64,000 nt of DNA from positions 124,001-188,000 of the forward strand of contig NC_068567.1 in the NCBI RefSeq assembly GCF_025698545.1, in the 5' to 3' direction. The notes under the pieces are model-generated. The model had not been told where the DNA came from. It did not search any database and saw only the letters and a program-made list of their open reading frames with translations. This DNA comes from Gossypium raimondii. Lineage: Eukaryota; Streptophyta; Magnoliopsida; Malvales; Malvaceae. The position numbers were made by a program, and so were the translations under genes. Positions 42,868 through 57,518 of this stretch are shown one piece after another (the first letter of the stretch is position 1; the number at the start of each line of letters is the position of its first letter).

Positions 42868-45800
42868 ATGATGAATAGGAATCTGAGGGATTCATCTCAA
42901 TCTCTGTTCGGTACCGCCAGGAATAACATTTCGGCACATCATCATCACCGTCGTCGTCAAAGTTTGAACGGTGGATTACCATTCCATAAGGGGTCCAATG
43001 ATAATCTAGATCTCTTCTCAAAGAACCGTCGTAGCTTCTCCGTCGCTTCCTCCGATGAATTCTCTGATGGTACAAACAATTTTTAACCTCTTTGCTCGCC
43101 AACCTTTCCGTTTACTTCCTTACTATTATTATTAGATCAGTTTGTCGGGTATATGCGTACGGTAACCAAAAATTTCAATTCTGTTTGCAAATTGCAGTTG
43201 ACGTTGTAGTTTTCCAAGTGTTGAATTAAGTTTGATGTTTGGATTTTGGTGATTTTGATTTTTGAAATTTCAGTAAAATTGGGAAGACTATCACTTGGAT
43301 CAGCAAAAGTGAACGGTGGGATTGATGATCTACTTTCGTCTACAGATGGAGGAAAGCATGACTACGACTGGTAAATCATTGCCACCATTACTCTTTCATT
43401 TCCAAAATTTAAGCTAATCAATTGCATCATATTCTCTTTGGATCTGTTTGGTTGCGGAATCTCTTAGCTCTTATCTTAGAAAAGTCAGAATGTAGATTCT
43501 CCCATCTAGGTAACACATTTCCCCAAGAATGATTTTGAAAGAAAAAGGTGAGAGCTAAATGCATTTCCTTTTTAAGGAATTGAACAGTCACAATCTATAA
43601 AGCTCTATGGAACATAGTACTAGACACCAATATCACTTTGTGGTTGCTCTGCGATGAATGGAATGCAGAATACTAACATCTAAATGAACTACCTCCATGT
43701 GACTCTCTGCCTGTCACCATTTTTACAAATATCAAGTTGTCTTTGGTTGGTCTGAAGCTTAATCGTATGATAATATTGTTATACATCCAATCTTGACTTA
43801 CTCAAGGTCGAATATTTAGGCCCTAAGTTTTAATATGTAAAGTTTTGTTGCTTTTGTGGTCAAATAACCATTTGAACACATTTAGGTGATGCGTCACTCA
43901 ATTGAGAATTTGGATTTGTAATCGGTGTTTGGAAATCCTTGTCTTTCTGGTTTGTAATAACTGCTTTTGTTGTTAGGCTTCTGACTCCTCCTGGAACTCC
44001 ATTTTTCCCTTCATCTGAGGGATCTGAGTCTCAGTCTGCAACGGTGTCAGTAGCTCCAAGAAGCAATTCCAAAGTTAGATCAGTTTCAACCACAAAGGCT
44101 TCAAGGGTATGCATTTACTTCTTAAATTTAAACTTGTTTTCTCTAACTTTTATGTTACTTCAAGTTTTACCAAATTATTTAGGGATAAATATTTTATGCA
44201 GTTGCTCTCTCTTTTGGTTGGCATTTGATTCCTATTGGGTAGCCTTAGGATTGGCCAATGCCGCAGTCATGTGTTATTTTCAATGACTGATTCATCTCTT
44301 ATCTCTCTGTTTCAGCTTTCAGTTTCACAACCTGAGAACAATCATTCTGTAAGACCTGCTAGAAGCAGTTCAGTAACTCGGTCTTCTGTTTCTTCATACA
44401 GTAACTATTCCTCGAATAGGGGAACTTCAATTCTCAATACAAGCTCAGCTTCTGTGTCATCTTATACAAGACCATCCTCTCCCATTACTCGATCATCTTA
44501 TACCAGACCATCCTCTCCTATTACTCGCTCGCCATCTACAGCAAGACCTTCAGCCCCATCTCCCCGCTCAACATCACTGCCCTCAACCCCTGCAAAAATC
44601 CGCTCATCTCCAAATGGATCTTATATTGACAAGAGTTGGCCCTCTCAAAGTTCAAGGCCATCAACTCCAACTTCTAGGCCACAAATCCATGCAAACTTGA
44701 ACTCAACAGCTGTTCGCTCAAATTCTCGCCCATCAACTCCCACGCCTCTGAATCCAATGCTATCTTCTGAAGCTGGTGCTTCACCTTCTACTGGGCGCAC
44801 TGTTTCAAATGGCCACAGTGCAGGTCCAGCATCCCGACCACGCTCCCCAGGTCCACGAGTCCGGCCCTCACAACAACCTGTCGTGCCCCCTGACTTTCCT
44901 CTTGGCACACCAGCAAACCTTAGAACAACCTTGCCTGATAGGCCAGTCTCTGCTGGAAGGTCTAGGCCTGTCAGTTCTGTCACCATGAAGGCAAACCAAG
45001 ACACTACTAGCTCTGTAAATACGCCAAGAAGACATTCATCACCAGTTGTCACAAGGGGAAGACTCGCAGAACCCAATGGAAGGACTCGTGTTCATTCCAA
45101 TGGGCATCCATCTGACATACACGAGTCACGAAAGAACGCACCTGTCTCCGACTCAACTATGCGGAGACATTTAAAGTCTTCAACAACCACTGCAGATGGC
45201 CCGGGATTTGGGAGGACCATCTCAAAAAAATCACTGGATTCAGCTATTAGGCATATGGTATGGCTACCCTCTGCTTTTTATTGAATGAAAATGTTAACTC
45301 CTCATGAAGATCTGCTTGCTGCAAATGCTAGCCATTTGATGCGTTCCAAAACCTTTTCTTAAGCATATGCTAAGCAATTCAACTACAGCTAAGGGGTAGG
45401 AATAGCATCATTCAAGTAGATAATAAATGTTGGTTTACCCCAGTACCAGCTCAAATATTTTTATAGTCTATTATTGCCATGGATAACATTACCATGATCC
45501 AGAGGTTTTAGCAGAAATTGTCAGTGTCTCGAGTTTTAACTTGGATTTCTAAATAAGAGCATTGAGTTGCAATGGCATGTTTTAACAGTTGGAATTGGTT
45601 GTGATATTTCCAATAGATGCTTCTGCGCTAGTGAGAGACTGAATCATGTTAGGTTAATAAAAAACAAGTGTTCTTGATGTACTTATGATGCAGGATAATC
45701 TTAACACCATATATAATCTCCAATGCAGGACATAAGAAATGGCACAACAAGCATTCGATCCCTTTCAAGCACGACTCTGTTTCCTCAGAGCATTCGATCT

Positions 45801-46130
45801 GCCACTGCTAAGACCCAATCTCTTCGTTCCTTAAGTGCTTCGGACTCTGATAATAGCAACGGAAGCCCTGGTAGGTTGAAAAACAGAGACTTGCCCGAGA
45901 ACAGAAATAGTATTAGCAGAGCTGCAGAGTGTGGAAGTGATTTCCATGATGGAAGATATTCTGCCAAATTAAGTGAGGTGGACATCTACGAGAGTTCCCG
46001 GTATGATGTTATATTGCTAAAAGAAGACTTGAAGAATACCAACTGGTTGCATAGTATTGATGATAAATCCGATTTAGTATCCATCTCTGATGGATTTGAG
46101 CCTCTGCCTGAACCTTTTGGCCTATTATAA
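42868..46130 (+). CDS. Ser/Pro/Arg-rich basic protein (At3g08670-like)
   Basis: Five exons join in frame to 590 aa: 42868-43069, 43274-43370, 43977-44106, 44316-45257, 45729-46130. The N-terminus is MMNRNLRDSS with a His/Arg patch; conserved WLLTPPGTP lies at the exon 2/3 junction; the long fourth exon is low-complexity (repeated RPSSPITRSSYT, SRPSTPT, PRSPGP); the C-terminal exon holds the IRHM-DIRNGT segment and a more ordered acidic tail. Plant proteins of this type are annotated as Ser/Arg repetitive matrix-like; relatives are basic proline-rich microtubule-associated proteins. A cytoskeletal role is therefore plausible but not shown here. The order relative to the UBC gene agrees with Arabidopsis At3g08670/At3g08690. 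Confidence 0.88.
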
Positions 46131-46224
46131 CATTCTTTTTTGTCCTTGGTTGCCATCTATTTTAATGTTTATAATATTGTGATTTGTTATAATCATTTGC
46201 TCGCAAGAATTTAATCTTGTAAAT

Positions 46225-46410
46225 TAGTTTTGCACTATAAATTAAAGAACAAACTGATGTTTTTATTAAAAATTTTATTATTTTTATTGTTAAAAATCAA
46301 TTACTATACCCGAAAATAAGGTACACATGACAGTCACGTATAATTATATTATCATATCAGTTTTTTAACAGTAAAATAGATGATGAAATTTTTAAAATAT
46401 TATATTTTTA
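46225..46410. mobile_element. Foldback MITE (M1), internal fragment
   Basis: Contains 'aaagaacaaactgatg', 'ttaaaaattttattattttt', 'gtacacatgacagtcacgta' and 'acagtaaaatagatgatgaa' in family order. Both outer termini are missing. Confidence 0.55.
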
Positions 46411-46429
46411 GCGGAATTGAAACCTTGCA

Positions 46430-46631
46430 CTCTAAATTGCCAAGGACTTGATTGAGGACCACAAGGCCTATGGCGACTGAGGATGTTGATGCTCCCCCCA
46501 ACAAGCCCATGTTGTGGTTGTGGAAGGACAGAGTTGAGTGCAGAGGAGGACATCATTGCGGCAACACAACTTACAGTGGAGGCAAGGATTAGATTCTTTC
46601 TCACACCATCCCGAATCTCTAAATATCCCAA
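46430..46631 (-). pseudogene. Unidentified coding-like fragment
   Basis: Read on the minus strand there is an open segment beginning around EIRDGVRKNLILASTVSC with an Ala/Ser-rich, partly hydrophobic composition. The frame shifts near 46495, after which another frame reads ASTSSVAIGLVVLNQ. The composition is more protein-like than the surrounding AT-rich DNA. I do not recognise it. It may be a remnant of a membrane protein gene, or chance. Confidence 0.3.
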
Positions 46632-47699
46632 CTCCCACCCACTCTGCCCCTAAATTTTATAATTTCAAGAAAACTAATAAAAGCCAAGTTTTCTTCACTA
46701 ATAAGTCCCATAAGTTATTTATAGCTTAAAAGCTAATAAATAAAATATCCATATATTTAGATGCTTAATCATTTTTGCTAGTGAGTTTAATGGTAAATTA
46801 CCCTATATAAAAGGTGTCTTGTTTAAATATATACTAATCACTAATCTAATATTTTTGGGACAATTATTTTATAAATAAATGTTAGAGTTCACGACAAAGT
46901 TTTAAACTTCAAAATCGATGATAATATAATATTTGTATAATAAAATAAATTAAAAATAAAATATCTTATACATTTAGACTCGACAAGTAAACTAATGGCA
47001 TGACATGCATTTTATAAGGTATAATATATGAACAAATAAAACATTTGTCACATTTTTAGCTAAACTTATAGAGTTTAAAACTCTACAAATCTTACTCTAG
47101 AATAAAATAAAACATTTGTAATATTTTTAACTCAAATTAAAATAAATAATTTGGATGTATATTATTTGTAATTATAATTATAAAATATATATTTGAAAAT
47201 TACCCTATCTATTAATTAGACTATGATCTAGAAGTTTAATTGAGTTGATGCTTATCTATGAAGTGAATCCTAATTCTGAAATTATCAGATTAAGTACAGA
47301 GTTTTTTGTATAATAATGGTAATATCCAATAAATAATAATAAAATAATATATCCTGATTGTCCTAATTATTGAGTTTTGAGTGGGGACAGGACCGTGTCA
47401 GGCTCTGACATGTGTGCAAGAATAATAAGATCTGGAAACCCTAATTCACAATTTCTCTTTCATTTTCTCTGAGTTTGAAGCTTCAAGTGCTAAAATCTAG
47501 GGATTTGCGGGTGGAGAAGACGAGAGCCCATCTCTCTGCTTCAAAGTTTGTTCCTTCATTTCTTTCAAAACCCTTTCCTTTTTTTTTTTAACTTGATTTC
47601 ATTTTCTGAGATTTGTTTTTCTTTTTCTCTCTCTTCAGGCTCCTGTCCAGGTAGAATTCTCTTCTTCCCTTGCGTTGTGTTCTTTGCTGTTCAATCGCC

Positions 47700-49400
<1,701 letters not shown>

Positions 49401-51338
49401 CAGTTGCTGGTGTGTAATATGTATCGGCTTTCTTATGTTGCCGACTGTGTCGAACCATTTTATGTTTTCTTTTGGGGAAGGGAGGGGGTGTTTTTTCTTA
49501 AAGGAATTTGTCATTGTGCTTTGGATATGGGAAGATATGGACATTCTTTTTATTTATTCCGCGCTTTATAACTTGTGTGAAACCCTTGTTTCGTTATCGA
49601 AGTCGCTGTGAAACCCTTTGTTTCGTTCAATGTAACAAAAGTCTTTGGTTCTATACTGCTCAACGTAATACTGGGTATTGAACTTTGTGCAAGGTAAGTT
49701 GGGGTTCTTTATGGCTTTGTTGCGATTTCACGAATGCTATGTGGAATTGGACAATATGCGGTGCTGTACAGGCTCTTTGGTTTTGATCATAAAAACTTTG
49801 CTTTATGGACATCTCTCTCACTTTTTTTTTTTCAATTATGGCTATGGCAAATGACAATTGGGGATAGAACCCCTCACCTCATGGCTCATAGGTAGGACGT
49901 AACCATGACCACCACCAATTTGAAAATGGTTTTGTCAAAATTTTCAGTATGGCCAGGATCATATATTACATTTTATCACACTTTTCTTACGTTCAAGTTC
50001 AAATGGTAGCATATATATGCCAATGGTGGAGACAAAGGGGAACCGGTTTGTTGTCGATCATGGCTATGCAGTATGTTCTTGCGAGGTCTCTTTCAACATT
50101 GAGGTCATCTTTGCATGTCAACATAAGGCACTTGTGGTATGTCAGTACCTATCTCTTGTTCTACAATACACTATCTTTTAACTTCCGGTTTTTAAAATTA
50201 GTCCTTGTATGTCAGGATTAGGCACACATGCATGTGCCACTATCTGGTTATTTGTCAACTACGTCAGTTTTTAACCATATTATTATTTAATCTAACATAT
50301 AACAATTAATTTATCTATTTTTTAAATAAAAAAAGCAAAATATAATATCACTCCTTATATAAAATTCTCCATATGATAATTTTACCATACAATACTTGCT
50401 TTTTCAACTTGCACAACATTGTTATCATCACTAGACTGAATGTGGGATTGAGGGATACTACCAGCTTTAGCAGTAATTATACTCAAAGTTTTCTTAACTT
50501 AACATCAAAATAATAAGTTCCATAAGTTATTTATAGCTTAAAAGTTAAAACTCAACAAATAAAATATCCATATATTTATAACTTAAAAGGTAAAAATAGA
50601 ATTTGATCTTTCATGATTTATAAATCATGTATAACTTCTCAATTTTAATATCAATTTAATACTTCTTCAAAATTATATTACACATATATAAACAGAAAAC
50701 TTGTCACATTTTTAATCGTGTTTGTGAAATCTAAAAACACATCAAATTATGCATCAGATAATTACTCTATAATAAAATGGTGACAAGTGTATGAAATAAT
50801 TATTCTAGTTGTTTATAACAGTTTTTGATAATTGTTGGAATACTGGTTCTGTGCCAACCATGAGGCATGAGGTGAGGGGTTCTATCCCCAATTGTCATTT
50901 GCCATAGCCATAATAATAGTAATAATAAAGGGAGATGTCCATAAAGCAAAGCTTTTAACATCAAAACCAAAAATCCTGTACTGCACTGCATATAGTCGTC
51001 CATTTTCATATAGCTTTCATGAAATGGCATCAAAGGCACATTTCTTACAAAAAGAACCCCAACTTACCTTCCACAAAGGTCAATACCAAGCATTAAGTTA
51101 TGCAGTGTAGAACTAAAGACTTTTTTGTTACATTGAACGAAACAAAGGGTTTCACAGCAACTTTGACATTGAACGAAACAAGGGTTTCACACAAGTTATA
51201 AAGCACGAAATAAATAAAAAGAATGTTCCATATCTTTCCCATATCCAAAGCACAATGACAAGTTACTTTAAGAAAAAACACCCCCTTCCTTCCCCAAAAC
51301 ACATAAGAAAGCTGATAGGTATTACACACCAACCACTG
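49401..51338. other. 3' regions and spacer of the UBC inverted duplication
   Basis: Both UBC genes end facing each other. The arms continue to about 49893 and from about 50857; between them lies a spacer of about 960 bp that is not part of the palindrome. The spacer holds a partial foldback MITE (about 50190-50395) and a segment (about 50515-50800) that resembles the left flank of the structure (46700-47110) in direct orientation. No gene was found. Confidence 0.65.
50190..50395. mobile_element. Foldback MITE (M1), fragment in the spacer
   Basis: Family phrases 'aaaattagtccttgtatgtc', 'cacatgcatgtgccactatc', 'tagttgac'-like sequence, 'cagtttttaa', 'gcaaaatataatatcactcc' and 'tctccatatgataattttac' in order. 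The left end is missing. Confidence 0.55.
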
Positions 51339-53084
<1,746 letters not shown>

Positions 53085-53148
53085 GGCGATTGAACAACAA
53101 AGAACACAACGCAAAGGAAGAAGAGAATTCTACCTGGACAGGAGCCTG

Positions 53149-53171
53149 GAGAGAGAGAGAGAGAGAGAGAA
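53149..53171. repeat. GA/CT microsatellite in UBC copy 2 leader
   Basis: A run of GA dinucleotides on the plus strand (CT on the coding strand) next to a run of A. It sits just before a 'ccag' that corresponds to the putative 3' splice site of the leader intron, so it is a polypyrimidine tract. Copy 1 has a much shorter CT run here. Confidence 0.85.
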
Positions 53172-54342
53172 AAAAAAAGAACAAATCTGAGAAAATGAAA
53201 TCAAGTTAAAAAAAGGAAAGGGTTTGAAAGGAATAAAGGAACAAACTTTGAAGCAGAGAGATGAGCTCTCGTCTTCTCCACCCGCAAATCCCTAGATTCA
53301 AAACTCAGAGACAGAGAAAGAGGAATTGTGAATTAGGGTTCCGGATCTTATTATTCTTGCACACATGTCAGAGTCTGACACGGTCATGTCCCCACTCAAA
53401 ATCAATAATTAGGACAATCAGGATATATTAATTTTTAGCGTAAATATATATATTTTGATACCCCGTTCTTTATCCCGTTTGAGAAGTGCTTTTCCACCCA
53501 AAAGTGCTTTTCTCTTAAAAGCAGCAAAGAACGGCTTCCTTTTCTCATCCAATTTCTCCATCAAAAAAGTGCTTCTCCCTAGATGGAGAAGCTAAAAAAA
53601 TCTCCTTTTCTTCTGCTGTAATTGCTTTTCGGTGAAAATTGACCAAATACCCTGTCTTCTCCCCAAACGTTTTTCCCTCTGCTGGCTCCTTCTTTCCCCT
53701 CTGCTGGTGAAACCCGATTTCTTTTCCCCATTTTCAGCTTTCAAAGCTTTATTTTCTGTTCTTTGTTCCTCTTCCGCAGCAGGTGAGAGTTTCTTTTATA
53801 TTTCTTATTCTGTTTTATATTTTGAAGCTGTTGATTTGCTGTTGATTAAAAGTTTGAAGCTGTTGATTTGCTGGTATTTCTTGAGACAAATGATTTCAAC
53901 TATGGTTTATTTTCTTGTTTCAATCTTCTATGTTCACATTGTCTTATTTTGCTCTCCTTTGTTTGTTGAACTTCCCCAATAATCAATAACCAAAGAGAAT
54001 GAGAACAACTCGACTTTTAGTTGAATATCTTTATTAAAATTTGTCTAATCTGGTGGTTTCTGAGAGGAAAAAAAATGGGATCCGTTTGCATTTGAAGATT
54101 CTTAAACTGTGTTCAAGCATTTGTTGTTGCTCGTCTTGATGTTATTCGATCTAGAAATCATCAATGGAGGAAAAGCTGGTATGCATCAAAGCATTTTGTT
54201 CACGGTACTAGTCGTTCTAGGACGGATTCCTTCTTTATACTGCTTTTGCTGTTAAGAGATGAAAAATAATAACCGACTTCTCTTACTGAACTGCACTCTA
54301 GCAATATTCAATTGACGTGCATGTTATGGTTTACAATACGAG

Positions 54343-54538
54343 GATTTTTAGCCTAGTAGACTGGTTGAGGTGTGAGTTTACAAAGGTGGATAACGAGTAT
54401 GCGGGATCTGGTAAGAGAGTTTACGTGGGAAGAGTGCTGGCTTTGGCTAATATGGGGTTTTGGTGCTTCAATCTGTTTGGGTTCTTGTTGCCTGTTTATC
54501 TACCTAAAGCTTTTAAGATGTCTTTACTCTTAAACTAG
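54343..54538 (+). pseudogene. Unrecognised coding-like fragment inside the transposon-like unit
   Basis: An open segment preceded by an AG reads LVDWLRCEFTKVDNEYAG, then GRVLALANMGFWCFNLFGF and LLPVYLPKAFK, before a stop. It is rich in Trp/Phe and charged residues and looks like a real exon (soluble part followed by a membrane-like part). I do not recognise the family. As there is no start context or further exon, I treat it as a captured fragment. Confidence 0.35.
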
Positions 54539-55095
54539 TCAAAGACTGAATACAATAGTAGAGTAGTTGAAATGAAATGTTCTCATTTCATATCTTCCCA
54601 GTAAAGTTAAATTGGTGTGGTTTGGTTTATGTAATTTTAAACCTTCTATATAATCTGTCTCTGTAATTTTGAATCTTGGAAACCAACCATATTTCAGATA
54701 TTTGGGAAGATCAGATTCGATAGATGGTGTTAGAATCCAAGTCACATGTATATATAGGTTGGATCAAGCTCCAAGTATATATATTTAGCTAGGCTGGCTA
54801 TATTTTTTTCTGGTCCACATCAGTTTGAAAAAGTTGACACATTGTTATGCAATTTGTACAAGGAGAAATAGCAAGCACTAAAACATATACCTTGGCACAG
54901 GTGGCAAACACCTGAGCCTTCGACCTTGATGTCTCTCTCCCATCATATACTTAAAAACTAAAGTTTAAGTTGAAAATATTAAAAATATTTGGTATGTAGG
55001 CAATGCTGTTCAATTTGTAGGCAATGCTGTTCAATTTGTTGTCAGCTTACTGCAATTGTCTCATAAATTCTGAACTCTTTTTAATGTTTTATTAG

Positions 55096-55515
55096 GTTAT
55101 TGCAATTCCTGAGTATAACCATGCCATAGGGTATGCATCAATAGCAGATTACAATACACAGAAGCTTCCCCAGAAACAATTTGTGAATGGGCAGAGGTGA
55201 GGTTGATTTTAGTGACCAATCCTTTTTTGCTTATTTTTCGCTTATTTGTATATGTAAATTGGCTGCAGTAATCTTTACAACGTTGTAATTGGTGTTTGGA
55301 GTTAATATCCTCCATTGTTTAATTGCTTCAATAGCAGCTCCATTTTTGTCTTATGGATAAGGTGTCATTTTCATTTTTGTTTGGTTTCTTTTCAAGTCCT
55401 GTAGTGTTCTTGAATGCTTGTTGTGGATGTGTTACTAATGCCTATCAAGCTTAAATACACTCGAAATGATTGATGCAGGGTTATTGCAACTGTTATGGCT
55501 CTTTTGTTGGTATGT
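55096..55515 (+). pseudogene. Captured gene fragment, possibly RRP5-like (S1 domain)
   Basis: Two exon-like pieces on the plus strand with plausible splice sites. 55096-55196 (preceded by 'tattag', followed by GTGAGG) reads VIAIPEYNHAIGYASIADYN and then TQKLPQKQFVNGQR. 55479 onward (after 'gatgcag') reads on in frame as VIATVMALLL and then loses similarity. The phrases YASIADYNTQKLP and VNGQxVIATVMAL recall the S1-repeat protein RRP5 (rRNA processing). The identification is from memory and tentative. No full gene is present. Confidence 0.4.
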
Positions 55516-56278
55516 AGGCAATGCTGATTTTGTTGGTCTATTCAAAATACGTTCAACATCTGAGTTGAATTGAGCTTTTTTCTGTTAAAATAATTAACCG
55601 AATCGAACCAACTTCAATTAATTTTGTCGGCTTTCTATTGAATTGTTGTTTATATAACTTTTTTTTCTTTTGGTCCAAAGTTCATACCATTTTGAAACAA
55701 TTATTGGCAAACATTACACTAAAATAGTAGTGTGCATTAAATTGGAACAAAAATATGACAAACAATGTGCATTGTCATATATTAGAACAAACACATTATA
55801 ACATTACAATACAATGACAGTTGAAACGAAATTGATAGGTGTTTAATTAATAAAAATAAAATATATTTTTATAATAATACAATCGTGTCAATATCTAATT
55901 ACAAATATTTAATTTTATATTTAAATATTTAAATATAGTTTATATATTCTAATTAAATTTTATAAATAATTGATATTAATTACTTAGAAATATTTAAAAT
56001 TAATATTATATATTAAAATATTAACAATAAGTTATAATAAATTATTTTTTATATTTTTGCTAAAATATAATAATATTAACTAATTTGAACATTATTTAAA
56101 TACATATTTGTTACTTTATAATCTCATGTCTAAAATGGACATTTTATCCTTCAAAAGACTTTTTGACAAAGAATGCCAAACACTCAAATGTCTCAAAAGC
56201 ACTTTTGAAAAGTACTTCTCAAAAGCACTTCTGAAAAGCACTTCTCAAAAGCACTTCTCAAAAGCAATGAAGAACTGG

Positions 56279-57518
56279 AAGCTTCCATTTGGTATTCAAT
56301 GTTTTTTTTGTTGTCTAAATTTGGCTAATTAATTTAAATAATTAAGTACCAATTTGGACTAAAATGTAAAAAAGCTAAATTTAGATACTTAATTGAACCA
56401 AAATAAGTTTTAGGAACTAAATTGAACCTTAAAGTTAAGTTCAGTACTTAATTGGATAAAAAACTTTTAAGTACCAAATTAAACTTTGAAATCAACTTCA
56501 AATACCAAAATTTATATATTTATCTTATTATTATAAATATATATATATATAAATTAAATATGGTTTTAGTTGAAGCTGTAATTTTAATGTTTTGAATTTA
56601 AATAATATCGTATTTTTTAGATTTTATATATAATATAAAATAATTAAAATAATATTTGTTGTTTTATAAAAGATAAATTATACCTAATGTTACTAAACTA
56701 TTAATAAGAGTTTAAAAGTTATAAAATGATTACTAAAGTATTTGAAAGTTTTCATTTAAGTCATTGGACTATTAAAATAGCTATTGTATGACCTTTGTTC
56801 TCAATGTCTGCACCAATCGGAAGTTTTCATTTCCCTTATTTTCTAGAATTCAAAATTTTTTCGTGGAATAACTTTGAATATTACAAATCTACGATTAAAG
56901 TCCAAACAACTTTTTTCTCTGATCTCTAACACTGGCCATCAAATCAACTGACCTAAAGTATGTTCTTCGACTTACATATCGATGGGTAATGATCCACTAT
57001 ACCGACCATCATCATCATCAAATTGTCGCATAAAGCTCGTTAAACAAACCTTTTTAAATAATAATAAAAATATTAACAACTCAATGACTTAAATAAAAAC
57101 TTTTAAATAGTTTAGTGATCATTTTGTAACTTTTTAAAGTTAAGTGACTAAAACATAAATTTACTAATACTTTAAGCATTTGTTTGGATTAGCATCTGTG
57201 GTTCACGTGGACACAATACCTGCTTTTAACACACACGACATTGAATGTGGGGTTGGAGGTTTTAGAAGCAGTTTTAGCAGTAGTGATCCCCCATTTTCAT
57301 TGCTCTGTGTATGATGGTAGTTAGAACAAGTCATAAATGAAGCTCAAAACAAGCATATGGTTTGTCACTTAATCAACTTGTAGGATTGAAATGCATGAAT
57401 TGTAATATTGAATCAGCTATTAAAAATTATATCAACAATGTAACTGTAAACAGCTGCAGGGAGAAGTTGAAGGCTAGCAGCAAAGATCATATAGACAGGG
57501 GCAAAGATTTTTACTCAC
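56279..57518. other. Intergenic left of STN8
   Basis: AT-rich. About 56330-56520 has a phrase repeat of the type 'actaaattgaacctt'/'taccaaattaaac'. About 56690-57175 is copy 2 of the R3 repeat. The last few hundred bases are the 3' region of STN8. No gene was found. Confidence 0.5.
56690..57175. repeat. Dispersed foldback-like repeat R3, copy 2
   Basis: Same landmarks as 11755-12180: 'taaaatagctattgtatg', 'gaagttttcatttccc', 'ctctgatctctaacact', 'catcaaatcaactgac', 'gatccactataccg', 'agtgatcattttgtaac'. The ends 'aaaatgattactaaa' and 'tttagtgatcattttg' are inverse to one another. Confidence 0.65.

Larger units (their letters stand above)
46131..47699. other. Intergenic between Ser-rich gene and UBC copy 1
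   Basis: Contains a partial foldback MITE (about 46225-46410), a coding-like antisense fragment (about 46430-46631, separate entry), AT-rich sequence and, from about 47342, the left arm of the UBC inverted duplication with the UBC promoter and leader. 46700-46765 recurs directly in the spacer at 50515-50590. Confidence 0.55.
53463..56278. mobile_element. DNA-transposon-like unit with AAAAGTGCTTTT subterminal motifs
   Basis: The left end reads 'ccgttctttatcccgtttga' then 'gaagtgctttt', with several more AAGTGCTTTT-type motifs up to about 53620. The right end, inverted, reads 'ccagttcttcattgcttttg' then 'agaagtgctttt' with a cluster of the same motif (about 56190-56265). The ends are thus imperfect terminal inverted repeats with subterminal repeats, as in some plant cut-and-paste DNA transposons. 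No target-site duplication was recognised and no transposase is visible, so it would be non-autonomous. The interior (about 2.8 kb) includes gene-like fragments at 54340-54538 and 55096-55520. The superfamily is not assigned and boundaries are approximate. Confidence 0.5.

Noticed and set aside
44645-45076. 143-codon minus-strand open frame
   Set aside because: It is the antisense of the low-complexity Ser/Pro exon; codon repetition keeps several frames open.
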